From SAR92 clade bacterium H921 (GTDB taxonomy: Bacteria; Pseudomonadota; Gammaproteobacteria; Pseudomonadales; Porticoccaceae): a stretch of 64,000 bases of DNA. The position numbers and the translations under genes were made by a program. The stretch spans positions 124,001-188,000 of the forward strand of contig JAOALD010000002.1 of NCBI GenBank assembly GCA_025153755.1, in the 5' to 3' direction. A model generated the notes under the pieces. It ran no database searches. It was not told the origin of the DNA and saw nothing but the letters and a program-made list of their open reading frames with translations. How positions within the stretch are numbered: position 1 is the stretch's first letter; each line of letters begins with the position of its first letter. Shown in pieces: positions 26,000 to 34,240 of the stretch.

Positions 26000-26778
26000 T
26001 GCAAAATCCAGGCGATACAGATGGCCAGCGGCTCAAGCACAAAACTGCTTTGATTACCGGTGCCAGTCGCGGCATTGGTTATGCCATTGCCAAGTCGTTT
26101 GCTAGTCAAGGGGCAAACTTAGTTCTCAGTGCCTTTAATGAAGCCGGGCTTGTGAAAGCCAAGGCCGAACTTGATGACTACGGTGTGGATATCTCCTACC
26201 TGGCCACGGATATTAGTTCGCCAGATTCAATAGAAGCGTTATTTGCTTTTGCCGTGGAGCGTCATCCACAGCTGGATATACTGGTCAACAATGCCGGTAT
26301 TCACATTGCAAAACCTTTTACCGATCACAGTTTGGACGAGTTTGATCACCTGATGAAGACTAATGTCTACTCGGTTTTCCAACTCACTCAACAGGCGATT
26401 AGACATATGCAAAAGTTGGGTCGCGGCAAGGTCATCAATGTGGCCTCTGTAGCTGGTCTGCGGGGCAGTATGAATTCGGCGGCCTACAATACTTCAAAGC
26501 ATGCAATTGTGGGCCTAACCCGCTGTGTAGCACTGGAGAATGCAAAGAATGGCATCAATGTTAATGCCATCTGCCCTGGCATTGTCGAGACCGACCTTAT
26601 TAAAGGGGTCGAACAGAGTATGGAGACCCAAGGCATGCCACCTGAGGAGTTCCGCGAGCGAATGCTTGCTCAAATAACCATTGGCAGGCTGTTACAGCCA
26701 GAGGAAATAGCCAATATAGCGGTCTTTCTCGCCAGCAGTGAATCCGATGGCATGAGCGGTGAGACTATCAGTATTTAG
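25999..26778 (+). CDS. Short-chain dehydrogenase/reductase (FabG-like)
   Basis: A 259-residue classical SDR. Seen: TGASRGIGYAIAKSFA, the NNAG motif, catalytic Ser in NVASVAGLRG and YNTSKHA (YxxxK). The ending MSGETISI stops a few residues earlier than the usual INVDGG ending of the family, but the core is intact. One-base overlap (TAATG) with the GST-like gene. Predicted NAD(P)-dependent oxidation of a hydroxyacid or hydroxyacyl intermediate in the selenoprotein operon. Confidence 0.87.
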   Translation: MQNPGDTDGQRLKHKTALITGASRGIGYAIAKSFASQGANLVLSAFNEAGLVKAKAELDDYGVDISYLATDISSPDSIEALFAFAVERHPQLDILVNNAGIHIAKPFTDHSLDEFDHLMKTNVYSVFQLTQQAIRHMQKLGRGKVINVASVAGLRGSMNSAAYNTSKHAIVGLTRCVALENAKNGINVNAICPGIVETDLIKGVEQSMETQGMPPEEFRERMLAQITIGRLLQPEEIANIAVFLASSESDGMSGETISI

Positions 26779-26816
26779 CGGCAAAAGACCCAATAAAAGA
26801 CCACAGCGAGTTTTAA

Positions 26817-29237
26817 GTGACTGCACAGAACACTATTAAAAATTCACCCTTTCAGGACCTTCTGGTCGTCGACATTGGAGGCACAGTTGCCAGTGGCTAC
26901 GCCGGTAAGCTATTTGTTGATTATGGGGCGAGGGTAGTCAACCTGGAACCAGCGCAGGGGTTTTCTACTCGCCGGGTTGAGCCCCTATTCAATAATGGCA
27001 ACAGTGCTATTCACGGGTATCTTCATGCCAATAAGGAAAGTGTATGCTGCGATGATCCCCTGACGGGCCATCCAGCCATTGCCGCTGCAGATTTGGTGCT
27101 GCTGGACCTGAGTACTTTGCCCTCATCTGTATCCGTTGATGATTTTGATACTAATGTCTGCGCTATTAGTTGGTATGGATTGAATGGGCCCTACGCTGAT
27201 TTTAACGGCTCCGATGCGGCGATTTATGCGTTCACTGGCCTGATGCAGGGTGTCGGCGAATCGCAGGGTCCACCGATTATTCCCACGGGGTACCAGCCAC
27301 AAATTGTAGGTGGCTTGAGTGCTTTTAATGGGGCGGCAGGCTATCTATTGGGTCAGCACCTCAAGGGAGATGACAAGCCCGCCGCTTTTTGTCTCGATGC
27401 CTCAATCTGGGAGGCTAACATGTGCCTTACCGATATTGGCGCGGCCATGAGTTTTAATCGGGAACCCCTGCCGCAAAGAATGGGTATCAATCGATTTGCT
27501 CCAACATATCCTCTGGGTATATGGCCTTGCAAGGACGGCTGGCTGGGGGTGACTGTGCTCAATCCTGCGCAATGGTTCGCTTTTTGTGAATTATTAGGGC
27601 TGGATGACTTTGCTGCTGAACCCAAATATCACAACAGCATGGCCAGATTAGAGGATGTGGAAATACTGGAGCCTCGAATTCTTGAGGCCCTGTCACAGTG
27701 CAGTGCCGAGGATCTGTTCTACAGAGGGCAGGGTATGCGTATTCCACTTGCGCGGGTGCCTACCATGGAAGAGTTATTTACGGTTGACCAATATGTTCAG
27801 CGTCAGGCTTTTAGTGAATACAGCATCGAGGGTGAAACCTTTCAAGCGCCTTCCTGCCCCTTTAGACTGCTGGAGACACCGCCACTGTACGGTGGAGATG
27901 CTGCCAACCTTGGCGCAGATAATCAGAGCTGGGACACAGGCAGCCTATCGGCCAAAGATTCACTGGATACGAGTCGATGCGCCAGCAAGAGAGGCGGGGA
28001 CTCAAGTATCCCGCAAGGACCACTTGAAGGCATTACCATTGTCGACCTTTCAATGGGCTGGGCAGGGCCATTGGCTACACGCAATCTGGCTGATTTGGGT
28101 GCCACCGTCATTAAAATAGAGAGTTGCACCCGTTTTGACTGGTTTAGAAGCTGGGAGGCCAGTCAAGAGTGGATAGACAACAATGGCGCTGAGAAAGAGG
28201 TACGATTTATTAATCTCAACCGCAATAAACTGGATGTCACTCTGGACTTTGAATCGAAAGCGGGCAGAGATTTACTACTGCGATTAGTGGCTAAAGCAGA
28301 CGCCGTGATTGAAAACTACTCTGGCGCTGTACTGCCTAAACTTAAACTGAATTATCCGATTCTCAGAGAGGTTAATCCTCAGTTGGTGATGGTGTCCATG
28401 CCCGCCTTTGGCGGTACAGGGCCCTGGGCTAAATTTCGTGCCTATGGTTCTACCGTTGAGCAGTCGGCAGGGTTGCCCCATTTGCAGGGCAGTGAGCACC
28501 AGCCACCGACCATGCTGCATGTTGCTTTTGGTGATGCTATTGCCGGTCTCTATGGCAGCGCTGCGCTGCTCACGGCTCTTTTTCATAAAAAGAAAACTGG
28601 CCAGGGCCAGTTTGTAGATCTCAGTCAGGTCGAGTGCCTGTTGCCCCATGCAGTGCATGGTGTGGTGCATCAGTCGATCAATAATAAGCCACCTTTGCGT
28701 TGGGGAAGTTTTCATCCGGACTATTTTATTCATGCTGTCTTTGCCTGCGAGGGCGAAGAGCAATGGATACTGATTCAAGTGGAAACCGAACAGCAGTGGA
28801 ATTCAGCCGCCGAGCAAATACCGACTCTCCAGCAGTTTGATAAATTAAGCCCAGACCAGCGGCGGGCTAAGTTTGAAGATATACAGCAATCTGTGACTGA
28901 TTGGACTGCGACCCAGCAGGCTCGGGGATTGATGCATCAACTGCAATCCGCCGGTGTGACCGCAATTGCCCTCAACAGTGCCTCAGACTTAATGGATGAC
29001 CCCCATCTGCTTGCTCGTGGCTATATGCAATTTATTAAGCAAGACTTTATGGGTGAGCAGCCCCATCCCAGTTCTCCCTGGAGACCGGGCAGGGAGGCGA
29101 TTCCGATCAGGACTCCAGCGCCGACATTAGGGCAACATAACCAGCAGATACTGGGTGGGCTTTTGGGACTCTCAGACAGTCAATTAGAAATATTAAATCA
29201 AGACGGCATCATTGGTAACAAACCACGACTTGCCTAG
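26817..29237 (+). CDS. Fused two-domain type III CoA-transferase (CaiB/BaiF family)
   Basis: 806 residues, twice the usual ~400: two class III CoA-transferase domains in one chain. The first runs to about residue 385 (start LLVVDIGGTVASGYAGKLFVDYGA; candidate catalytic Asp in CLDASIWE). The second starts near 402 (GITIVDLSMGWAGPLATRNLADLGA; catalytic Asp in FVDLSQVE). Family knowledge: these enzymes move CoA between carboxylic acids and normally form interlocked dimers, so a fusion could mimic the dimer. The start is GTG at 26817 with only a weak ribosome site. It lies 38 bases after the SDR gene, in the same operon, and is followed by an acyl-CoA carboxylase. Confidence 0.88.
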   Translation: MTAQNTIKNSPFQDLLVVDIGGTVASGYAGKLFVDYGARVVNLEPAQGFSTRRVEPLFNNGNSAIHGYLHANKESVCCDDPLTGHPAIAAADLVLLDLSTLPSSVSVDDFDTNVCAISWYGLNGPYADFNGSDAAIYAFTGLMQGVGESQGPPIIPTGYQPQIVGGLSAFNGAAGYLLGQHLKGDDKPAAFCLDASIWEANMCLTDIGAAMSFNREPLPQRMGINRFAPTYPLGIWPCKDGWLGVTVLNPAQWFAFCELLGLDDFAAEPKYHNSMARLEDVEILEPRILEALSQCSAEDLFYRGQGMRIPLARVPTMEELFTVDQYVQRQAFSEYSIEGETFQAPSCPFRLLETPPLYGGDAANLGADNQSWDTGSLSAKDSLDTSRCASKRGGDSSIPQGPLEGITIVDLSMGWAGPLATRNLADLGATVIKIESCTRFDWFRSWEASQEWIDNNGAEKEVRFINLNRNKLDVTLDFESKAGRDLLLRLVAKADAVIENYSGAVLPKLKLNYPILREVNPQLVMVSMPAFGGTGPWAKFRAYGSTVEQSAGLPHLQGSEHQPPTMLHVAFGDAIAGLYGSAALLTALFHKKKTGQGQFVDLSQVECLLPHAVHGVVHQSINNKPPLRWGSFHPDYFIHAVFACEGEEQWILIQVETEQQWNSAAEQIPTLQQFDKLSPDQRRAKFEDIQQSVTDWTATQQARGLMHQLQSAGVTAIALNSASDLMDDPHLLARGYMQFIKQDFMGEQPHPSSPWRPGREAIPIRTPAPTLGQHNQQILGGLLGLSDSQLEILNQDGIIGNKPRLA

Positions 29238-29252
29238 CGCTAAGGGTTATTA

Positions 29253-29325
29253 CAAACCAATGGCGACAATCAAAGCCATTAGCGACAATTAAAAGCCATT
29301 AACGATAATTAAAGGCTATCAGCGG
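29253..29325 (+). repeat. Short imperfect tandem repeat, period 20
   Basis: About 3.5 copies of a 20-base unit resembling AAAGCCATTAGCGACAATTA stand between the CoA-transferase and carboxylase genes; the last is degraded. It contains no hairpin of note. It might space the two genes or bind a protein. Confidence 0.7.
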
Positions 29326-29336
29326 GGATAAAATTT

Positions 29337-32300
29337 ATGCAGTCTCAAGGAATACTTATTGCCAACCGAGGCGAGATATCAATCCGAATTGCGCGCGCCG
29401 CAGCGGATATGGGTATCAGGTCGGTAGCCGTTTACTCGAGCGATGACCAAACCAGCCTGCACACCAAGATTGCCAATGAAGCCCTGTTAATCCCCGGCAC
29501 AGGTGCCAAAGCCTACCTTGATATTGAGCAGATTATACTGGCAGCTCAAGCAGCCAACTGTGATGCTATTCATCCGGGATACGGATTTTTATCAGAGCGC
29601 GCAGACCTGGCTGCAAGCTGTGCGGCGGCAGGAATTACCTTTATAGGGCCGAGTGAAGCGCACCTAAAACTATTCGGTGACAAAGGTGCCGCAAGGCGGG
29701 CAGCGATTGACGCCGGTGTGCCGGTGTTAGCGGGAACGGATCATGCTGTGACCCTAGAGCAGCTGACTGAATTTTTCGATACTGTCAATGGGTCCATTAT
29801 TATCAAAGCCGTTGCCGGTGGCGGTGGCCGCGGCACTCGCATCGTGCACAAAAAAGAAGATCTCGACGAGGCCTTTGCGCGATGCCAGTCTGAAGCGATG
29901 GCAGCCTTTGGCCTCGGCGATGTCTATGTCGAAGAATTTTTGGCGCGAGCCAGACATATTGAAGTACAAATACTGGGTGATTCGATGGGTAATATCGTTC
30001 ACTTTGGAGAGCGGGAGTGCTCTGTTCAGCGGCGCAACCAAAAAGTCGTCGAAATTGCGCCGGCGCCGAATTTATCCGCCAGTCTGCGCGACAAGATTAT
30101 TAGTGCCGCGGTGAGTTTTGCTCAGCAGCAACAGTATACAAGCCTCGGCACCTTTGAGTTTTTAGTCGATGACAGCTGCTCAAATACTGGCGATTCCGGC
30201 GACACAATCGCCGATAATCAGTTTGTCTTTATCGAGGTCAATGCTCGGCTACAGGTCGAGCATACAGTGACCGAGGAAGTTACAGGTTTCGATCTGGTAC
30301 GCGGTCAGATACAGATTGCTCTCGGATCTTCGCTTGCCGACCTTGGTCTCGATGCCAAGGCATCGCCGCGCATATCCGGGTTTGCCATACAGGCCAGGGT
30401 CAATTTAGAAACCATCAATAGCGATGGCACTGTTATGCCAGGCTCTGGCACCTTAGCCAGATATGAACCGCCCAATGGTCCCGGTGTGCGCACTGATGGC
30501 TTTGGCTATGTCGGTTACAACACCAGCACCGCATTTGATTCGCTGCTGGCCAAAGTGATTGTCCACGAACGCTCAGCGCAGTTTAAAGATGCCGCCAGAA
30601 AAACGATCAGAGCACTCTCTGAATTCCATCTGGAGGGGGTCAGAAATAATATTTCCTTTGTCAAAAATATTATCTCCCACCGCGACTTTATCGAAGGGGC
30701 TATCCACACGCGCTGGGTTGAGGAGCAGATCGATCAGTTAACCACCGACTGGCAGGGTCCAGACCTCTTTGTGGCCTCAGCGCCCACTGATAAGGCCAAT
30801 GATGGTTTTGCCGGTGCGAGGGTCGACACCAATGACCCTCTGGCCCTGTTTACCCATCAAAACGCATCGCTACAGGCGACAGCAAATGAGCCTCAGAGCA
30901 TCGACACGCCCGATGGACTGCAGGCGGTCTGTTCACCCATTCAGGGCACTATTGTTGCCATTGAGGCTGGGCTCGGTGAGCAGGTCAGAGCCGGTGACGC
31001 AGTGGTAATAGTCGAAGCGATGAAAATGGAGCATGTTATTGTCGCTGAGTGCGATGCGGTTGTTCGCCAAGTGACGATGCAAGTAGGTCATGTTGTTCGG
31101 GAAGGGCACCCAATTCTATTCCTTGAAGAAGCGGAAGTAGCAGAGCGAGACGAAATTTATAAAGAGCAGTTAGATACGAATTATATTCGCCCCGACTTAC
31201 AGGAAAACTTTGATCGCCATGCCTATACCCTGGACGAACAGAGACCCGAGGCAGTGGCAAAAAGAAGGGTGCGCGGTGGTCGTATGGCTCGGGAAAATAT
31301 TGCCGAATTAGTCGATCAGGGCTCCTTTAAAGAGTACTGGCCGCTGGTGGTTGCCCGCCAGCATCAGCGCCATGATATGGAGACATTACGCAAGCGCACT
31401 CCGGCGGACGGACTGATCGGTGGAACCGCTACTATTAATGCAGACCTGTTCGGCGATGAGGCCTCCTCGGCCATGGTGGTGCATTACGATTACACAGTGC
31501 TGGCAGGGACTCAGGGCGGCAGAAACCACTACAAACAAGATCGACTGTTTGAACTCGCTCTAAGATTTCGCATGCCTTTGGTACTGTTTAGCGAGGGCGG
31601 CGGCGGACGTCCAGGAGATGATGATCTGGGTCCCGGTGTCTCCTTTGATACCCATACATTTACGCAGTTTGCCAAGCTTTCGGGTGCGGTTCCGATGATT
31701 GGTGTTAATCATGGGCGTTGCTTTGCCGGCAATACCGTATTGCTGGCCTGTTGCGATGTCATTATAGCGACCAAAGATTCCACCATAGGTATGGGTGGTC
31801 CAGCAATGATCGAGGGCGGTGGTCTGGGTGTCTACACGCCCGAAGAGGTGGGCCCTATGTCATTCCAGGTGCCCAATGGAGTGGTTGATATTCTGGTTTA
31901 TGACGAAGCTGAAGCGGTATCGGTGGCGAAAAAATACCTGTCCTACTTTCAGGGAACTATTGATCGTTGGGAAGAACCAGATCAGCTGAGTTTGCGCCAC
32001 GTTATCCCTGAAAATCGACTGCGGCTCTACGACATGCGGGAGGTTATCGAGACGCTGGCAGATCTCGATTCGGTGTTAGAAGTCAGAGAAAAATTTGGTA
32101 TTGGAGTTATCACTGCATTTATCCGCATCGAGGGTAAACCCATGGGAGTGATCGCCAATAATCCCCACCATCTCTCCGGCGCTATTGATTCAGATGGTGC
32201 CGACAAAGGTGCCAGATTCCTGAAATTATGTGATGCTTTTGATATTCCCATTCTCAGCCTGATGGACTGTCCTGGGCTAATGGTTGGGCCGCAGGTTGAG

Positions 32301-32741
32301 GCCACTGCACTTGTTCGTCATTCCGCGAGAATGTTTAATACGGGGGCAAATATAACTACGCCAATGTTTGGTGTGGTTGTGCGCAAAGCTTATGGTCTGG
32401 GCATTCAGGCTATGTGTGGTGGCAGTTCATCCCTTGGCCTGCTGACCGTTGCATGGCCCACGGCTGAATTTGCGGCAATGAATATTGAGGGCAGCGTCAA
32501 GCTGGGCTTTCGCAATGAGTTGATGGCCATCGACGATCCCGAGGAGAGAAATAGAGTATTTAATGGCAAAGTAGAAGAGCAGTACGAGCGGGCCAAGGCA
32601 GTGAATGCCGCAGTGGGTGGTGGGCTTGACGATGTAATTGATCCAGCGGAGACAAGATCATGGATTGCCGAGGGTTTAAAAAGACTGCCTCCGGTACCAT
32701 TGCGAACCGATAAAAAACACGCTTTTATAGATACCTGGTAG
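29337..32741 (+). CDS. Single-chain biotin-dependent acyl-CoA carboxylase (BC-BCCP-CT)
   Basis: 1134 residues that join all parts of an acyl-CoA carboxylase. Residues 1-450 form biotin carboxylase (ANRGEISIRIARAA; ATP-grasp loop AVAGGGGRGTRIV; FIEVNARLQVEHTVTEE). Residues about 525-600 form the biotinyl domain with EAMKMEH, Lys563 being the biotin site. Residues about 620-1134 form the carboxyltransferase (VRGGRMARENIAELVDQG; GVNHGRCFAGN; QVEATALVRHSARMF). Most bacteria split these into two or more subunits. It carboxylates an acyl-CoA using bicarbonate and ATP; which acyl-CoA is unknown. Its place behind a CoA-transferase suggests a catabolic acyl-CoA and not fatty acid synthesis. No clear ribosome site apart from a GGGG stretch. 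Confidence 0.9.
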   Translation: MQSQGILIANRGEISIRIARAAADMGIRSVAVYSSDDQTSLHTKIANEALLIPGTGAKAYLDIEQIILAAQAANCDAIHPGYGFLSERADLAASCAAAGITFIGPSEAHLKLFGDKGAARRAAIDAGVPVLAGTDHAVTLEQLTEFFDTVNGSIIIKAVAGGGGRGTRIVHKKEDLDEAFARCQSEAMAAFGLGDVYVEEFLARARHIEVQILGDSMGNIVHFGERECSVQRRNQKVVEIAPAPNLSASLRDKIISAAVSFAQQQQYTSLGTFEFLVDDSCSNTGDSGDTIADNQFVFIEVNARLQVEHTVTEEVTGFDLVRGQIQIALGSSLADLGLDAKASPRISGFAIQARVNLETINSDGTVMPGSGTLARYEPPNGPGVRTDGFGYVGYNTSTAFDSLLAKVIVHERSAQFKDAARKTIRALSEFHLEGVRNNISFVKNIISHRDFIEGAIHTRWVEEQIDQLTTDWQGPDLFVASAPTDKANDGFAGARVDTNDPLALFTHQNASLQATANEPQSIDTPDGLQAVCSPIQGTIVAIEAGLGEQVRAGDAVVIVEAMKMEHVIVAECDAVVRQVTMQVGHVVREGHPILFLEEAEVAERDEIYKEQLDTNYIRPDLQENFDRHAYTLDEQRPEAVAKRRVRGGRMARENIAELVDQGSFKEYWPLVVARQHQRHDMETLRKRTPADGLIGGTATINADLFGDEASSAMVVHYDYTVLAGTQGGRNHYKQDRLFELALRFRMPLVLFSEGGGGRPGDDDLGPGVSFDTHTFTQFAKLSGAVPMIGVNHGRCFAGNTVLLACCDVIIATKDSTIGMGGPAMIEGGGLGVYTPEEVGPMSFQVPNGVVDILVYDEAEAVSVAKKYLSYFQGTIDRWEEPDQLSLRHVIPENRLRLYDMREVIETLADLDSVLEVREKFGIGVITAFIRIEGKPMGVIANNPHHLSGAIDSDGADKGARFLKLCDAFDIPILSLMDCPGLMVGPQVEATALVRHSARMFNTGANITTPMFGVVVRKAYGLGIQAMCGGSSSLGLLTVAWPTAEFAAMNIEGSVKLGFRNELMAIDDPEERNRVFNGKVEEQYERAKAVNAAVGGGLDDVIDPAETRSWIAEGLKRLPPVPLRTDKKHAFIDTW

Positions 32742-32821
32742 CAAAATTAATGGTTTACGAGATCTTCGCTTTAAACTAAGTTTGTTGGTCTCAAAAGTTA
32801 ATTATTTGATAAGAAGGCGGC

Positions 32822-34240
32822 ATGGATATACCGAAAAGCCACTCCATAGATAAGACGGATATTCGACGCAGGTTGCCCTCTGTCGATACTGTCTTACAGG
32901 CATCTGACTCTCTTTTACAGCATTGGGGTAACAGCAGAGTCGGTATGGCTATTCGTGCCGAACTTGCGGGGCGTCGGGAGTATCTTGCCGCAGAGATTGA
33001 TTTAGATGTCAGTGTTGAATCTATTATTGAGTCTGTGCGAAGCAAGCTAGCGGCAGCGGACGATTCGAGTCTAAAGCCAGTGATCAATCTTACTGGTACT
33101 GTCTTGCACACCAATCTAGGCCGAGCGGTACTTCCTCAGCAGGCAATCGACGCTATGGCCCAGGTGGCAGCGATGCCTACTAACCTGGAGTATGACCTCG
33201 CCAGCGGCGGCCGTGGTGAGCGCGATGACCATGTTGAAGCATTGATCTGTGAGTTGATTGGCACCGAGGCTGCCACTGTAGTCAACAATAATGCCGCCGC
33301 ACTTTTACTGGTATTAAATACCCTCGCCGAGAATGCCGAAATACCCGTATCCCGCGGTGAGTTGGTTGAGATCGGCGGCTCATTTCGAGTCCCGGATATT
33401 ATGCAGCGATCAGGCTGCACTCTAGTGGAAGTGGGCACCACTAATCGAACCCATCTCAAAGACTATCAACAGGCTATAAATCCTCGTACAGCACTGTTGA
33501 TGAAGGTGCACACTAGCAACTATGCGGTTGAGGGATTTACCGCAGCAGTTGATGAGCCTGAATTGGCTGCGCTGGCTCAAGAGCAGGGTTTGCCCTTTGT
33601 GGTCGATCTGGGCAGTGGAAATTTAATTGATTTTACGGCCTATGGGCTCCCCCATGAACCTGTGACGGGCAGTGCCATTGAGCATGGCGCCGATGTGGTT
33701 ACCTTTAGTGGTGACAAGTTATTGGGTGGCCCCCAATGTGGCATTATCGCAGGGCGTAAGGATCTTATAGATCGAATTCGCAGCAACCCCCTTAAACGCG
33801 CGCTGCGCCTGGACAAAATTACCCTGGCCGCGCTTTCTGAGGTGCTTAAGCTTTACCGTCACCCAGAGCAGTTAGCTGAAGAGTTACCAACCCTGCGCTA
33901 CCTGACCCGAGATGTCAGTGATATTGAAAAACAGGCGCTTCTGCTTGCGCCCGCGCTAGCAGAAAACTTGCCCAGTGCCTATACAGTGATAACCCAGGCT
34001 TGCCTGAGCCAGATCGGCAGTGGCGCTCTGCCTGTGCAGAATATTCCCAGTTTTGGCCTAGCCATCACCGCCAACAGCGATGCGCAATTACGAGCTCTGT
34101 CCGATGCCTTTCGACAGTTACCCTGTCCAGTGGTGGGTCGTATTAATGATAAGAAACTACTGCTCGATTTACGTTGCCTTGATGGTGAGTCTCAGTTTGT
34201 TGAACAGAGCGGTAAATTAAAAGAGCTGCTCGCGTGCTAG
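32822..34240 (+). CDS. selA: L-seryl-tRNA(Sec) selenium transferase
   Basis: A 472-residue PLP enzyme that turns Ser-tRNA(Sec) into selenocysteinyl-tRNA(Sec) with selenophosphate. Seen: an N-terminal LPSVDTVLQ region, the family stretch INLTGTVLHTNLGRAVLP, YDLASGGRGERDDHVE and the PLP-lysine motif FSGDKLLGGPQCG with Lys299. Length agrees with bacterial SelA. AAGGCGG lies directly before the ATG. Its end overlaps selB by seven bases, so translation is coupled. Together with selB and tRNA-Sec downstream it supplies the machinery for the selenoprotein at 23210. Confidence 0.97.
   Translation: MDIPKSHSIDKTDIRRRLPSVDTVLQASDSLLQHWGNSRVGMAIRAELAGRREYLAAEIDLDVSVESIIESVRSKLAAADDSSLKPVINLTGTVLHTNLGRAVLPQQAIDAMAQVAAMPTNLEYDLASGGRGERDDHVEALICELIGTEAATVVNNNAAALLLVLNTLAENAEIPVSRGELVEIGGSFRVPDIMQRSGCTLVEVGTTNRTHLKDYQQAINPRTALLMKVHTSNYAVEGFTAAVDEPELAALAQEQGLPFVVDLGSGNLIDFTAYGLPHEPVTGSAIEHGADVVTFSGDKLLGGPQCGIIAGRKDLIDRIRSNPLKRALRLDKITLAALSEVLKLYRHPEQLAEELPTLRYLTRDVSDIEKQALLLAPALAENLPSAYTVITQACLSQIGSGALPVQNIPSFGLAITANSDAQLRALSDAFRQLPCPVVGRINDKKLLLDLRCLDGESQFVEQSGKLKELLAC

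Noticed and set aside
26769-26778. Early stop in the SDR as a second recoded codon
   Set aside because: The stop is TAG, the SDR core is complete and only a few dispensable C-terminal residues are missing; no recoding signal is seen.
29253-29325. CRISPR array
   Set aside because: The repeats are short (20 bases), diverged and directly adjoining, without spacers, and no cas genes are near.
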